Below, piece after piece: positions 50,448-59,003 of a stretch of DNA of 64,000 bases; within the stretch, counting starts at the first letter, position 1, and every line of letters starts with the position of its first letter. The notes beneath the pieces were generated by a model, which had not been told where the DNA came from, made no database searches, and saw nothing but the letters and a program-made list of their open reading frames with translations. The DNA comes from Streptococcus peroris ATCC 700780 (lineage in GTDB: Bacteria; Bacillota; Bacilli; Lactobacillales; Streptococcaceae), in assembly GCF_000187585.1 (NCBI RefSeq), contig NZ_GL732463.1:1509943-1573942 (forward strand), read 5' to 3'. The translations under genes were made by a program, and so were the position numbers.

Positions 50448-50651
50448 GTTGAAAGTATTTTTAATTCCTTCAACTGCGCCTTTAACGCCTTCTTTAACGT
50501 TTTCGAACACTTCTTTAGCTTTTGCTAAATCTTTTTCTACAGTACCTTCTGTTTCAGTGCCTTGATCGCCAGTAACTTTCCCGAATAATTCTTTTGCAGC
50601 ATCTGATGCTTGTCGCACTTATTCTTGCAATTTATCAAATAAACTTCTTTT
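50442..50651 (-). pseudogene. Decayed small helical protein gene
   Basis: On the minus strand the frame reads KRSLFDKLQE, stop, VRQASDAAKELFGKVTG and a Lys/Glu/Val-rich amphipathic end KEGVKGAVEGIKNTF. A CAA to TAA change at 50619-50621 would explain the stop. No start with RBS is seen at the 5' end. A shortened protein from the GTG at 50618 is possible but lacks an RBS. Confidence 0.5.
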
Positions 50652-50655
50652 CAGC

Positions 50656-51939
50656 TTATTCTTTTATTTTTTTAAATTTCATTTCATAGCGAATAGGATA
50701 ATGATCGGCATTGATGTCTTTTTCTGCGGGAACCTTCTCCAATGTCAATGTCAAGATATCTCCGTCAATTGAGTACTGATAAGTTGCGGACTCTTCAATA
50801 TTTTCTCCACCATACAAGAGAAGTCCAAGAATATTTGGTGTTTCCGGGAATGTGATAGTTTGGTTCGTCGCGTCAATCTTAATATCCTTTAATACGCTCT
50901 TAACAATGAATTGGTTCATATCAAAGTCGAATTGATGATGTTTCAACTTACCAAATTTCGTTTGATACGTATGAAGGTTGAAGCTGTAGTATGTTTTTTT
51001 CAGCGCATCATCTGGTTTATTATCTTTAAAGAAGTTTTGTAAATAAGGATCGATAAATACTTTGTAATCTACAGTGTATTCGTACGTAGCACCATTTCCT
51101 TTAATGTCTAAGGTTGGTACGATATTTTCAGCGCCTTTGACATAGTAGAGACGTGTTGGTTTATTGTTTCTTTCTAGGTAATCCGTATACCCAGCAGCGC
51201 GTTCAGCGGTGTCTCTGAAGTTAAGAGCTTCCCATTTTCCTTCAAGCGAAACAGGTTCTTTCTTTTCCTTTGTGGCGCCAACGCGGTTAAAACGAAGCTC
51301 GAAGTGAACGGGTACGTCCTCCTTTTCTTTGATATCTACACTTAAGACGAGTAGTCCGTTCTTGAGTGAGTAGGTATAAGATGTTTCTGCTAATGAATTT
51401 GAGAATGGAAAAGTTGAAATTAAAACCAGCCCTTCGCTAAACGTGACAGTCTTATTCGATTCATCGACAGTTCCTTTCGTGTCGTAGGAGAAGATTCCTG
51501 TTGATTCATCCAAGGAAACTGTTGAAGCTTTATATTTGTTTGAAATCGATCCAATTACCTTGAAGAGGGACTTTTTAAATTCTTTTTCGTCAGGATGAGT
51601 ACCAGGGTCTATTTTCATACGAGTTTCTGCGTATTTATTCAAATCGAACTGATACGATGCATCTGCTTTCCCATCTTCTATCTTTAAGCGGAAATCAAGT
51701 GTGTCAAACTGATTGAGTAATGTCCCGAATGTTGAGGGAAGCATATTGATCGTGAGAAACGACTTTTGCACGGTATTGCGAATATCGGTTAATTGCCATT
51801 CGCCAGTGATAGTATTGAGTTCTTGTTGTGCATTATTGGCATTTTTGTCTGAAGCTTGGTTCTGTCCGCATCCGGCAATTACGAAAACTACGACAAGAGA
51901 GAGCAGACAAAGAAATAGTTTTTTAGTTTGTCTAATCAT
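50656..51939 (-). CDS. Large putative lipoprotein with two repeated domains
   Basis: A 427-residue lipoprotein; FLCLLSLVVVFVIAGC gives the lipobox Cys24. Two lipocalin-like repeats follow, each beginning with a G-x-W: GEWQLTDIRNTVQ (about 46) and GKWEALNFRDTAE (about 235). Both end in a beta-rich FELRF/YEMKF strand, so a duplication inside the gene is likely. GGAGG precedes the ATG. No known family. It is the biggest intact island gene and may confer a surface function. Confidence 0.75.
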   Translation of the reverse strand: MIRQTKKLFLCLLSLVVVFVIAGCGQNQASDKNANNAQQELNTITGEWQLTDIRNTVQKSFLTINMLPSTFGTLLNQFDTLDFRLKIEDGKADASYQFDLNKYAETRMKIDPGTHPDEKEFKKSLFKVIGSISNKYKASTVSLDESTGIFSYDTKGTVDESNKTVTFSEGLVLISTFPFSNSLAETSYTYSLKNGLLVLSVDIKEKEDVPVHFELRFNRVGATKEKKEPVSLEGKWEALNFRDTAERAAGYTDYLERNNKPTRLYYVKGAENIVPTLDIKGNGATYEYTVDYKVFIDPYLQNFFKDNKPDDALKKTYYSFNLHTYQTKFGKLKHHQFDFDMNQFIVKSVLKDIKIDATNQTITFPETPNILGLLLYGGENIEESATYQYSIDGDILTLTLEKVPAEKDINADHYPIRYEMKFKKIKE

Positions 51940-52182
51940 TGTTGGACCTCCTTGAAACAGATTGTGGTGTTATACATATATTATACGTCCAACACTTTAG
52001 TTTTGCAAGGGCTTTCACAAAAATGTCAACCTTACTCCGTAACTTCACCATTATTCAACAGGAGAAGAACGAATAACATAAGATGCAGGCGTATATAATT
52101 GTTGAGTTTCTCAAATATATGAAATTCATTTGATATAGAAAAGGGCCTATATTTACAATACTTTTCAAAAGCATCTATTAGT

Positions 52183-52210
52183 TTGACAGTAATCAAAGGA
52201 GTGTTATAAT
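52183..52210 (+). promoter_or_regulatory. Promoter of the secreted/membrane protein gene at 52241
   Basis: TTGACA and TATAAT are separated by 16 bases with a TG before the -10. It is one of the best promoter matches in the window. Confidence 0.85.
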
Positions 52211-52240
52211 AGAAAAAAAGAGAGAAATGAGAGATTGATT

Positions 52241-53035
52241 GTGGGAAAAAAACTAATAGGTGTAGTTTCAATACTTCTACTAATGCTTTTGCTTATATTT
52301 AATGCAAGTAAAAGCAACAATAATACCTATGATAATGAATTTCTAACTTCGTTAGCAAAAGGGTTAGATAAACGTTGGGAAGTTGTTGCACGAAAGCGTA
52401 ATGTAGAAAAATCAATTAAAGACTATAGAGCCTATGTAAATTATGAATTAATTGAAGTTAAGAAATATAAAAATCGAAAGTTTAAAGATCCTAAGTTAAA
52501 GAATTTAGCTGATAGCTATATTGAAGTCCTTAAGGATTTAAAAGAAACTACAATCAAACATAAATTTGTGGATAGTCTTTTTGTAGAAGAGTCGAATAAA
52601 CTCGATGATAAACGATACGAATTGCTTTTAGATATTAATTCAATAAGTGAAATCCCTGTTCAAGATAAAAACACTCTAGATAGTATATTGAGATCTGGTA
52701 GAGCTGTGAAAGAATTTAATAGAGTTTACGGAATTTTAGTAGATACGTTTGATGCAAAAAACTTTGTTGTTGAAGAGGTTGAAGATGGATCAGAAAAAGA
52801 GAAACGCTACGTGGGGAATTTTGAAAATACTACAGGTCATTACATCAGTTACATAGATATAAATATTAATTTTTATGATGAAAATGATAAAATTTATTCT
52901 GGTTTTCGGTTTAACACAAGATATGGATGGGAAAATGGAACTAAACAAAGCTTCGAATTCTCGGTTCCAGATTCAGATACGAAATTCAAATATTTTAAGG
53001 TTATTTTGGGTGAAAACAGTTTTAGGTATAAGTAG
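52241..53035 (+). CDS. Membrane-anchored protein of unknown function
   Basis: A 264-residue protein with an N-terminal hydrophobic anchor (LIGVVSILLLMLLLIF) and a Lys/Asp/Glu-rich helical middle. The C-terminal beta domain FENTTGHYISYIDININFYDEN resembles an FxLYD-type fold. The GTG at 52241 (MGKKLIG) or an upstream TTG at 52235 may start it; neither has a strong RBS. AT-rich DNA and rare-looking codon use set it apart from the core genes. It ends just before the displaced rpsI fragment. Confidence 0.65.
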   Translation: MGKKLIGVVSILLLMLLLIFNASKSNNNTYDNEFLTSLAKGLDKRWEVVARKRNVEKSIKDYRAYVNYELIEVKKYKNRKFKDPKLKNLADSYIEVLKDLKETTIKHKFVDSLFVEESNKLDDKRYELLLDINSISEIPVQDKNTLDSILRSGRAVKEFNRVYGILVDTFDAKNFVVEEVEDGSEKEKRYVGNFENTTGHYISYIDININFYDENDKIYSGFRFNTRYGWENGTKQSFEFSVPDSDTKFKYFKVILGENSFRYK

Positions 53036-53075
53036 CCTTCTTGTTTTATAAAAAAAGAAATACTCCCCAATAGAT

Positions 53076-53117
53076 CTTAAGAAAGTTCGTAAAGCATCAC
53101 AATTCTCAAAACGTTAA
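53076..53117 (+). repeat. Displaced rpsI 3' end (right attachment-site copy)
   Basis: Thirteen codons and a stop translate to [13 protein letters not shown], the S9 C-terminus with one conservative change (Ala to Val) and several silent ones. Homology with rpsI stops abruptly upstream of CTTAAG. This is what remains at the right end when an element inserts into rpsI and supplies a replacement 3' end. Confidence 0.8.
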
Positions 53118-53204
53118 TCAATACGATACTATCAACGTTTCAAAACACTTCATGGTTCAGACCATGGGGTGTTTTTTTGATGATTTTTAGCAAAATTCAC
53201 ACCA
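53105..53204 (+). repeat. 100-bp direct repeat, copy 1 (with terminator)
   Basis: Begins CTCAAAACGTTAAT and ends AAAATTCACACCA. It is the same length as copy 2 (55947-56046), with five mismatches and no gaps. It includes a terminator hairpin AACACTTCATGGT/ACCATGGGGTGTT followed by Ts, probably the original rpsI operon terminator. Confidence 0.92.
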
Positions 53205-53296
53205 TTATTTTTTAACGAAAGGCAATTTCTCCAACAGCCATTGGAATTACATTTGAAGTGTTGACATAAGTCTTAGTTGTAATCGTATCACTGTGA

Positions 53297-53380
53297 GTGA
53301 GTGTTTCAGAAATAGCTTCAATAATTGTTAGAGCGATTATTGGATTACTTGCTATAGTGGGTAAACGAAAATATAGATAA
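53297..53380 (+). pseudogene. Possible remnant of a cell-wall protein sorting tail
   Basis: The frame reads a hydrophobic stretch ending IIGLLAIVGKRKYR and stop, followed at once by a terminator. Hydrophobic segment plus basic end is typical of LPxTG proteins, but the LPxTG motif is lost and a TGA precedes the fragment. Evidence is weak. Confidence 0.3.
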
Positions 53381-53383
53381 AAA

Positions 53384-53409
53384 TAAAGAGAGCAGTTAGC
53401 TCTCTTTTC
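53384..53409 (+). terminator. Terminator after the sorting-tail remnant
   Basis: AAAGAGAGC and GCTCTCTTTT with an AGTTA loop. Confidence 0.8.
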
Positions 53410-53582
53410 TAATAAATAAAACAAGTTATTCTATATAAGGAAAACTTTTGATCCTTTGGTTCGATTTTTGTTTGTTTTTTATGAAAGTTAACCTTATTGT
53501 TATGAAAGTGATTAAAATTAGATGAAATAAGTGATGGTCCAATCCGGGACTTTTGAAAGAAAGATTGTCGAGAATCACGGTT

Positions 53583-54488
53583 CTAAAAAAGTTCAGTACC
53601 AGTTTTATTTAGTTTATGACAATGGTAAGTAAATGCTTTAATAAAGTTAGAATAATAATTGTTATCAATGAATTTAGCGCTTTCCAAATAATTTAATAAA
53701 TTTCTAGCTAGATGAATAGCTTCAGGTTTGTTCCAACGGAATTGGTTATAGACATGTTCAACTTCTAAAAACATAAGAGGTGTAGATAGATATCCACGTT
53801 CAAATGTCTGTAATTCTTTGACTTTATTGATTATTTCGTCAGCTTTATTATAATAACCTTGTTCTGAAAAATGTTTTGCAGTAAAGGTTAATCCATTTAA
53901 TATGCGAATGTAAGTATCAGTGTTAGCACTCTGCTTATACATAAATAGCAATTGTTTTGCCATATGATTAACTAATTCCATAGGACAATGATTAACTATT
54001 CGATAGTAAATTTCTAGTTCCGCACTGTTAAAAGTTTCTGAAGACATTAAATGATTAATGATATTTTGAATTTTAGCAACAGTTTCATCAGATTTGTCTT
54101 TTGTTGGATAATAATTTAGTTTTATAGTTTTTAAAAGTATATCTGCTTGTAACTTATTATCGGTTAAGTAGTTGTCAAATAGTTTTTCGTATTCAGGAAG
54201 ATACTTAATAATATCTTCCTCATTTTTAATGTGTTTTGCGAGCTCAATTGCAGGGAATTCTAAACAATCCCCTCCGTTGTTAGCATATATGGTTGCAAAA
54301 TCGTTCCATTCTAATCCAAGAACAATTAATAGACGACTAAAGTTTTCGAGAGATATACCTTTTTCTCCACGTTCAAAACGTGCAAGAAATTGAGGAGAAA
54401 CAACACCAGAGGCAGTTTCTTTTAAACTCAATCCACGTAGTTCTCTTAATTGCTTAAATGTTTGTCCAAATGGATGAATATTAATCAT
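53583..54488 (-). CDS. Rgg/MutR-family transcriptional regulator
   Basis: A 301-residue regulator. The N-terminal HTH (FGQTFKQLRELRGLSLKETASGVVSPQFLARFERGEKGIS) is followed by an all-helical repeat domain, as in Rgg proteins that bind short peptides. No short hydrophobic peptide gene was found within 350 bases on either side, so its signal is unknown. The ATG at 54488 has only a poor RBS. Its likely targets are the two divergent membrane genes that follow at 54816. Confidence 0.88.
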   Translation of the reverse strand: MINIHPFGQTFKQLRELRGLSLKETASGVVSPQFLARFERGEKGISLENFSRLLIVLGLEWNDFATIYANNGGDCLEFPAIELAKHIKNEEDIIKYLPEYEKLFDNYLTDNKLQADILLKTIKLNYYPTKDKSDETVAKIQNIINHLMSSETFNSAELEIYYRIVNHCPMELVNHMAKQLLFMYKQSANTDTYIRILNGLTFTAKHFSEQGYYNKADEIINKVKELQTFERGYLSTPLMFLEVEHVYNQFRWNKPEAIHLARNLLNYLESAKFIDNNYYSNFIKAFTYHCHKLNKTGTELF

Positions 54489-54590
54489 AAAGAAAATTAA
54501 TCTCCTAGCTTTTTAGTAAATTAATAATTAATATTATACTTTAAATTCTTGTTAAAAGTTAGTGAAAATAAAACTATAGGTTCAAATTGT

Positions 54591-54622
54591 AGAAAAAAGC
54601 CTCTATTTAGGGGCTTCTTTTA
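54591..54622 (+). terminator. Hairpin between the Rgg gene and the small membrane protein genes
   Basis: AAGCCTC and GGGGCTT with a short loop and TCTTTT. The 327-bp gap is very AT-rich. Apart from this hairpin I see no gene in it and no well-spaced promoter. Confidence 0.6.
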
Positions 54623-54815
54623 TAAAAATGAAACTATAGAATATAATAGATAAATTTTAATATATATTTTTGATACTATTTATTAGAAGATTGATAGACT
54701 ACCTTTTATACTATTAATCTAAAAAGAGCGAAAAGGAAGGATTGAGTTATAAATGCTTTAGATAGAGTTTTTAGATAGTGTTTAACGAAAAATATGAAAT
54801 TGAAAAGAGGATAAA

Positions 54816-55211
54816 ATGAACGAGATAAAAGAAATTTTTATGAAGATTGTTAATTGGTTTAAATGCTTATCAAGACTAAATCAGATAATTGTAGTAGGGA
54901 TAGTAATAATTTTCGCGATGGTTTCTGGTAACTTTTTAAACAAGAGCGAACTTGATGGAAGTTATTCTGGTGAAAAAGGTGGATTTACTATTGTAATGTC
55001 AATACATGGTAACAAAGGAGATTTGATAATGAAAAAGGGTGATGAGAAACATGAGGGAAAAATTGAAAAGATTAATTCAACTACAAAAACTTTCACAGTA
55101 AAAGACGTCAAAAGCGAGTTAACCACAGATATGACTTTTAAGAAGGAAGGGAATATTTTAAGACTATCTGATGGTAGCAGTGATGATGAATTGATATTAA
55201 TTAAAAAATAG
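54816..55211 (+). CDS. Small membrane-anchored beta-rich protein
   Basis: A 131-residue protein with one hydrophobic segment (IIVVGIVIIFAMVSG, about 27-42), then a beta-strand-rich domain starting LDGSYSGEKGGFTIVMSI that resembles short lipocalin-like or DUF4950-type modules. AAGAGGATAAA precedes the ATG; an internal ATG at residue 9 exists. It is 34 bases before the next gene. Function unknown. Confidence 0.65.
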   Translation: MNEIKEIFMKIVNWFKCLSRLNQIIVVGIVIIFAMVSGNFLNKSELDGSYSGEKGGFTIVMSIHGNKGDLIMKKGDEKHEGKIEKINSTTKTFTVKDVKSELTTDMTFKKEGNILRLSDGSSDDELILIKK

Positions 55212-55245
55212 AAGACTTAAAAATTAATAAGAAGAAGGAATTATT

Positions 55246-55794
55246 ATGAAATATAAAAATATTTTAATTGGTACAACAATTTTAGGGCTTGTTACTTTTT
55301 TACTACCGGTTGTTACTAATGGAACTATTTCACTTGCTCCGATTAGTAGGGAAGTAGTTAGCTATTTACGAGCACCATCTGTAATGCCTTTGTTTATTGC
55401 ATGGTATGGAGCGTTTTCGATCACTCTAATATTATCATTAGTTAATATTAAATCATTAATCTTTAGTAAAATCAGATTTGTAATTATCATATTGTTAAAT
55501 ATCTATGCTATTGCTGTACATGTGTCAATTACTGGTGAACTATTAGGAAGGTCCGGAGGGCTAGGCTATGGAGGAGCCATATATTATTTTTGTGCTGTGG
55601 CAAATATTTTTGTAAGTATTATACTTTTCAAAGAGGGTGGTTTAAATATAAGAAAAAAAGACTTATTGAAAGTAGCTGAAAAAGGAGTAGCTGTTGGGAA
55701 AGCAACAGCTAATGTAGCTACAAATGTAGCTAAGACAGCAGTCGCAGAAGTAAAAAAAGAAATTAATAACCATAAATCAGATTCTGAAGTGTAG
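55246..55794 (+). CDS. Membrane protein with amphipathic C-terminal tail
   Basis: A 182-residue protein with four hydrophobic segments in residues 5-125 and a C-terminal tail of alternating Ala/Val/Lys (VAEKGVAVGKATANVATNVAK) likely to be an amphipathic helix. AGAAGGAA precedes the ATG. It is the last gene of the second island segment and probably shares a transcript with the gene at 54816. Family not recognised. Confidence 0.65.
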   Translation: MKYKNILIGTTILGLVTFLLPVVTNGTISLAPISREVVSYLRAPSVMPLFIAWYGAFSITLILSLVNIKSLIFSKIRFVIIILLNIYAIAVHVSITGELLGRSGGLGYGGAIYYFCAVANIFVSIILFKEGGLNIRKKDLLKVAEKGVAVGKATANVATNVAKTAVAEVKKEINNHKSDSEV

Positions 55795-55946
55795 TAATAA
55801 AATATTTACAAATATTTCTAAAGGAATAATTAAATATACATAGAAACTACTAAATGAAGATCAACATTCTGACAAATTATTATTCGTTTTAACTATTTAG
55901 TGTTTATGAGGTGTCTTTTGTGATTGAAAACTAATAAGTCAATTGC

Positions 55947-56046
55947 CTCAAAACGTTAATCAATACGATACTATCAACGTTTCGAAACACTTCATGGTTC
56001 ACGCCATGGGGTGTTTTTTGGATGGTTTTTAGCAAAATTCACACCA
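55947..56046 (+). repeat. 100-bp direct repeat, copy 2 (right end of the island)
   Basis: It is 95 of 100 identical to 53105-53204, including the terminator hairpin and CAAAACGTTAAT core. Upstream sequence does not resemble rpsI, so the recombination boundary lies at the start of the repeat. I take this to be the original chromosomal sequence downstream of rpsI. Confidence 0.92.
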
Positions 56047-56140
56047 CTTTTCACATCAGTAGTCATTGTCTTATACAATTTCTTCCTAGTATGAGTTTAG
56101 TATGATATAATTAAATAAGAATAATATAAAGGAGTTATAA

Positions 56141-56716
56141 ATGAAAATAGGAAAAGGTATCAATTGGATTTTGATTCTGTTAAGTTGCTTCATTGCTATA
56201 GTACTGATAGGTTCTCTCTTCTTCTTTAATCATAAGAAGCATGATGCAAAAGCAGTAAATACTACAACAGAACAGGCTTCTACTACTAGTACGACAACGA
56301 CTAGTACAACGACAACCACTAGTTTAACAACTTCTCAGGCTAGTGTTACTACTACAGAGGAAAAACCTTCAACACAAGAAGAACAAGCACAGCCTAAATC
56401 ACAGGAAATAGATGCGCAAGCCATTCAAAGTGGAGATTTCTCTAGTCTAGTTGGAACTTGGAGAAATGGACTTGGTCAAGAATTCACATTCGATAAGAAT
56501 GGGCTAGTGAACAGTGGAAATATTGACAAAGTGAGTCTAGGTAACGATGGAAGTATTAACTTTAGTGTTAGAAGTGGTAATACAGGATTTGGTATGAGTG
56601 TTTATCCTGCGGGAACTACTATGAAATGGGTTGATTCTGATTCAAGTAAAAATAGGCTTATTGCTGGTCAATCTGTTCCAACTAACTCAGAACAAGTTTT
56701 TTATAAAGTAGACTAA
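56141..56716 (+). CDS. Ser/Thr-rich membrane-anchored protein with DUF6287-like domain
   Basis: A 191-residue protein: N-terminal anchor (NWILILLSCFIAIVLIGSLFFF), a long Thr/Ser linker (about 43-75) and a C-terminal domain beginning IDAQAIQSGDFSSLVGTW, as in streptococcal DUF6287 proteins. The linker would span the cell wall. AAAGGAG precedes the ATG and a TATAAT-like box lies about 35 bases upstream. A clear terminator follows. Confidence 0.75.
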   Translation: MKIGKGINWILILLSCFIAIVLIGSLFFFNHKKHDAKAVNTTTEQASTTSTTTTSTTTTTSLTTSQASVTTTEEKPSTQEEQAQPKSQEIDAQAIQSGDFSSLVGTWRNGLGQEFTFDKNGLVNSGNIDKVSLGNDGSINFSVRSGNTGFGMSVYPAGTTMKWVDSDSSKNRLIAGQSVPTNSEQVFYKVD

Positions 56717-56720
56717 ATGA

Positions 56721-56754
56721 TTAACCATCTCATTAAATTTGAGATGGTTTTCTT
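56721..56754 (+). terminator. Terminator after the DUF6287-like gene
   Basis: AACCATCTC and GAGATGGTT with a nine-base loop and a TTTTCTTC tail. Confidence 0.88.
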
Positions 56755-56821
56755 CTTTATTTGTAAGTCATGATCATTTGATGGAGATGAAGCAGGTGTG
56801 GTTTTAAAATTAGATTTTCCC

Positions 56822-56843
56822 ACTAGACATTCATCTACTTTTT
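56822..56843. repeat. Partial copy of the hdiR promoter operator
   Basis: ACTAGACATTCATCTACTTT matches 59104-59123 at 19 of 20 positions (A in place of the G that completes the dyad). It overlaps the end of the MFS gene and has no good -10 box. The two copies flank the MFS-HxlR module. Confidence 0.7.
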
Positions 56844-58212
56844 ATTCTTTTCCATAAAGGTAACAGCTGGCAATTAACCAAGTAGCAATATACATTATCA
56901 CGTTAACCAAAAATGCGACAACGATGACTATATTCCAATCATGGGACAAATTAGTAGTTACAATCCCCATAATTGTTGTACCAAAAAGTCCACCAATCTG
57001 TTTGTTAGCGTTTAGAGTTGCACCAGCAATTCCAGATAATTCTTGACCAGCAGCTTCCATAAGAATGGTTGTAGTTGCTGGAGTTAACACTCCGATACCT
57101 AGACTCATTAAAGAAAATAAAGGAATTAGGATGTATAGTTGAATTTCATGAAAAAGAACTCCAATTCCAAAAATTCCTGCTGCTCCTACAATGGCAAAAA
57201 TAATTGAGACAGTAGCGAGGCTTCCCACGGAAAATCGTTTTACAGCACGTGCGTAAAATAAATTACCAATAATTAAGACAATCATTCCTGGTAGAATGAG
57301 GAGTCCAGAAACCATTGAGGAAAGGTTTAAATAAGTTTGAAAATAGAGTCCTAGCACCAAAACAATGCCATATAGTGAAATGTTAACTACAAAACCTAAT
57401 AGATTAGAGACAATAAACTTAGCATTTTTTAATAGTTGGTGGGGAACAATAGGTGCTTTACTTTTTTTATCGTGGACTACTAAACCAATAGCAAATAATA
57501 TAAATAGGAGAAGAAACAATAAAAGATTTGAGTTACTATAACCATATTGATTCCCTTCAACAAGGTAAATAACTAGACTTCCGATAGTTGTAACCAGAAA
57601 TATATTACTAAAGATGTCAATCCTGGTCTTTAGATTGGCAATATTATTTTTCACGAGAAGTAATATTGAAATTACTGTCAAAATTCCAAATGGAATATTG
57701 ACCAAGAAAATACCCCTCCATCCGAAGTAGTTAATAATTAGTCCACCAATAAAAGAACCAGTACCGGTTGCAACAGAAATAATTGCTGTCCAAATTCCTA
57801 ACATACGTGCTCTTTTAGTAGAATCGGGATATGAAATGAATAAAAGTGCTAATGAACTTGGCATAAACAAAGAAGCACCGAAACCTTGAATGAATCTAAG
57901 TATAATTAATGTTTCAATATTTGGTGAAAAAGAGCATCCTAACGAGGCAAGTGTAAAAATTGTCATTCCAATTAATAAAATTCGTTTAGCACCATATTTT
58001 GTTGTTAGATTTCCTGAAAGTAAGAGCAAAGAACCTAAAGCTAGTGTATAGGCGTTAATAATCCAAATGGATTGCTCTAATGAGACGCTCATAGCTGTTT
58101 CAATATGAGGAACAGCAAGAACCACTCCGGTTGTATCTAGGACCGCCATAATGTATCCTAGCGAAAGAATAAAAAGTAGATAAGCTGGCGCTTTTGTATT
58201 TGTTTTTTTCAT
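56842..58212 (-). CDS. MFS drug exporter (DHA2, EmrB/QacA type)
   Basis: A 456-residue transporter with fourteen predicted membrane segments. The DHA2 blocks LDTTGVVLAVPHI, WIINAYTLALGSLLLLSG and RFIQGFGASLFMPSSLALL are present. GGAGGAAGCTTG precedes the ATG at 58212. A divergent HxlR regulator starts 270 bases upstream and probably controls it. Substrates are likely drugs or electrophiles; inference from the family. Confidence 0.9.
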   Translation of the reverse strand: MKKTNTKAPAYLLFILSLGYIMAVLDTTGVVLAVPHIETAMSVSLEQSIWIINAYTLALGSLLLLSGNLTTKYGAKRILLIGMTIFTLASLGCSFSPNIETLIILRFIQGFGASLFMPSSLALLFISYPDSTKRARMLGIWTAIISVATGTGSFIGGLIINYFGWRGIFLVNIPFGILTVISILLLVKNNIANLKTRIDIFSNIFLVTTIGSLVIYLVEGNQYGYSNSNLLLFLLLFILFAIGLVVHDKKSKAPIVPHQLLKNAKFIVSNLLGFVVNISLYGIVLVLGLYFQTYLNLSSMVSGLLILPGMIVLIIGNLFYARAVKRFSVGSLATVSIIFAIVGAAGIFGIGVLFHEIQLYILIPLFSLMSLGIGVLTPATTTILMEAAGQELSGIAGATLNANKQIGGLFGTTIMGIVTTNLSHDWNIVIVVAFLVNVIMYIATWLIASCYLYGKE

Positions 58213-58252
58213 CAAGCTTCCTCCGTTGTTTCATCAAACCAATTTTTATTTA

Positions 58253-58378
58253 TCAATCAAAAGCAATATATTTAACTTTCTGAAAATATTTTACTTGAGT
58301 ATATCCAGTGCCAAAGTATCTTCCACCAGCGCAACCGAGAATATCTTTGATACGGTCAAACTTAGTTATAATATTCAT
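58253..58378 (-). CDS. Possible 41-residue protein upstream of the MFS gene
   Basis: A short frame starting MNIITKFDRIKDILGCAGG, rich in Tyr and Gly, and ending 41 bases before the MFS start. It has a weak RBS (GTGGAA) and may be a leader peptide or the remnant of a longer gene such as a reductase inserted with the module. No family recognised. Confidence 0.35.
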   Translation of the reverse strand: MNIITKFDRIKDILGCAGGRYFGTGYTQVKYFQKVKYIAFD

Positions 58379-58480
58379 AGTAATTTCCACTTTCAAGTGA
58401 TATAATTAGCTTATCATGTAATTATTTCTAAAACAAGAAGGGAAAAAAAGTATAGTAACTATCAAAAAAGGAGGAAACGA

Positions 58481-58810
58481 ATGGAGACTTGCAAGATGCA
58501 ACCTTTGAAAAAAACAAATTGTCCAGCAAGAAGGGTCTTGAATTTACTAAAAGGTAAATTTACTCTTGAGATTTTATCTGAAATTATTGATGGTAATTTA
58601 CATTATGGTAGTCTTTTGCGTAGTGTAGAAGGTATTAATCCGAGAATATTAGCTCAACGGTTACATGATTTCGAGAAAGAAGGTATTTTATCAAGAAAAG
58701 TTTTACCGACATCGCCTCCACAGATTGAATATAAAATGACAAAAAAAGGTATTGCTCTAAGAAGTATCGTTGAAGAAATGAAAAAATGGGAGCAAACATA
58801 TGGTGATTAA
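58481..58810 (+). CDS. HxlR-family transcriptional regulator
   Basis: A 109-residue winged-helix regulator with CPARRVLNLLKGKFTLEIL (the family pattern CP-L-GKW--LIL), INPRILAQRLHDFEKEGILSR and YKMTKKGIALRSI. The conserved Cys15 is the redox or electrophile sensor in several HxlR proteins. AAAGGAGG precedes the ATG. It is divergent from the MFS exporter, its probable target. Confidence 0.92.
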   Translation: METCKMQPLKKTNCPARRVLNLLKGKFTLEILSEIIDGNLHYGSLLRSVEGINPRILAQRLHDFEKEGILSRKVLPTSPPQIEYKMTKKGIALRSIVEEMKKWEQTYGD

Positions 58811-59003
58811 ATTGAATTAACATAATTTATGATTAATATTTTCTATAAATAGAAAATGTAATTCTGAAAGATTTGGTAGCCTTGTTAATCAAGGCAAAGT
58901 AAAACACTAGTTCAAATGTGTGACTAGAGTTTGTGGGCTCTATAATTTTTTGTAGTGGATAAAACCATAGGTAAAAATAGGAAAAATAAAAAATCATCTA
59001 GAT

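Noticed and set aside
52032..52271. 79-residue minus-strand frame between the lipoprotein gene and the gene at 52241
   Set aside because: It covers the strong plus-strand promoter at 52183-52210, has no RBS and has a random-looking composition.
53212..53424. 70-residue minus-strand frame beside the first 100-bp repeat
   Set aside because: No RBS, and it is antisense to a plus-strand remnant with its own terminator.
54489..54815. Short hydrophobic peptide gene for the Rgg regulator
   Set aside because: The only ATG or RBS candidates give two- to three-codon frames; nothing hydrophobic of 20-30 residues was found.
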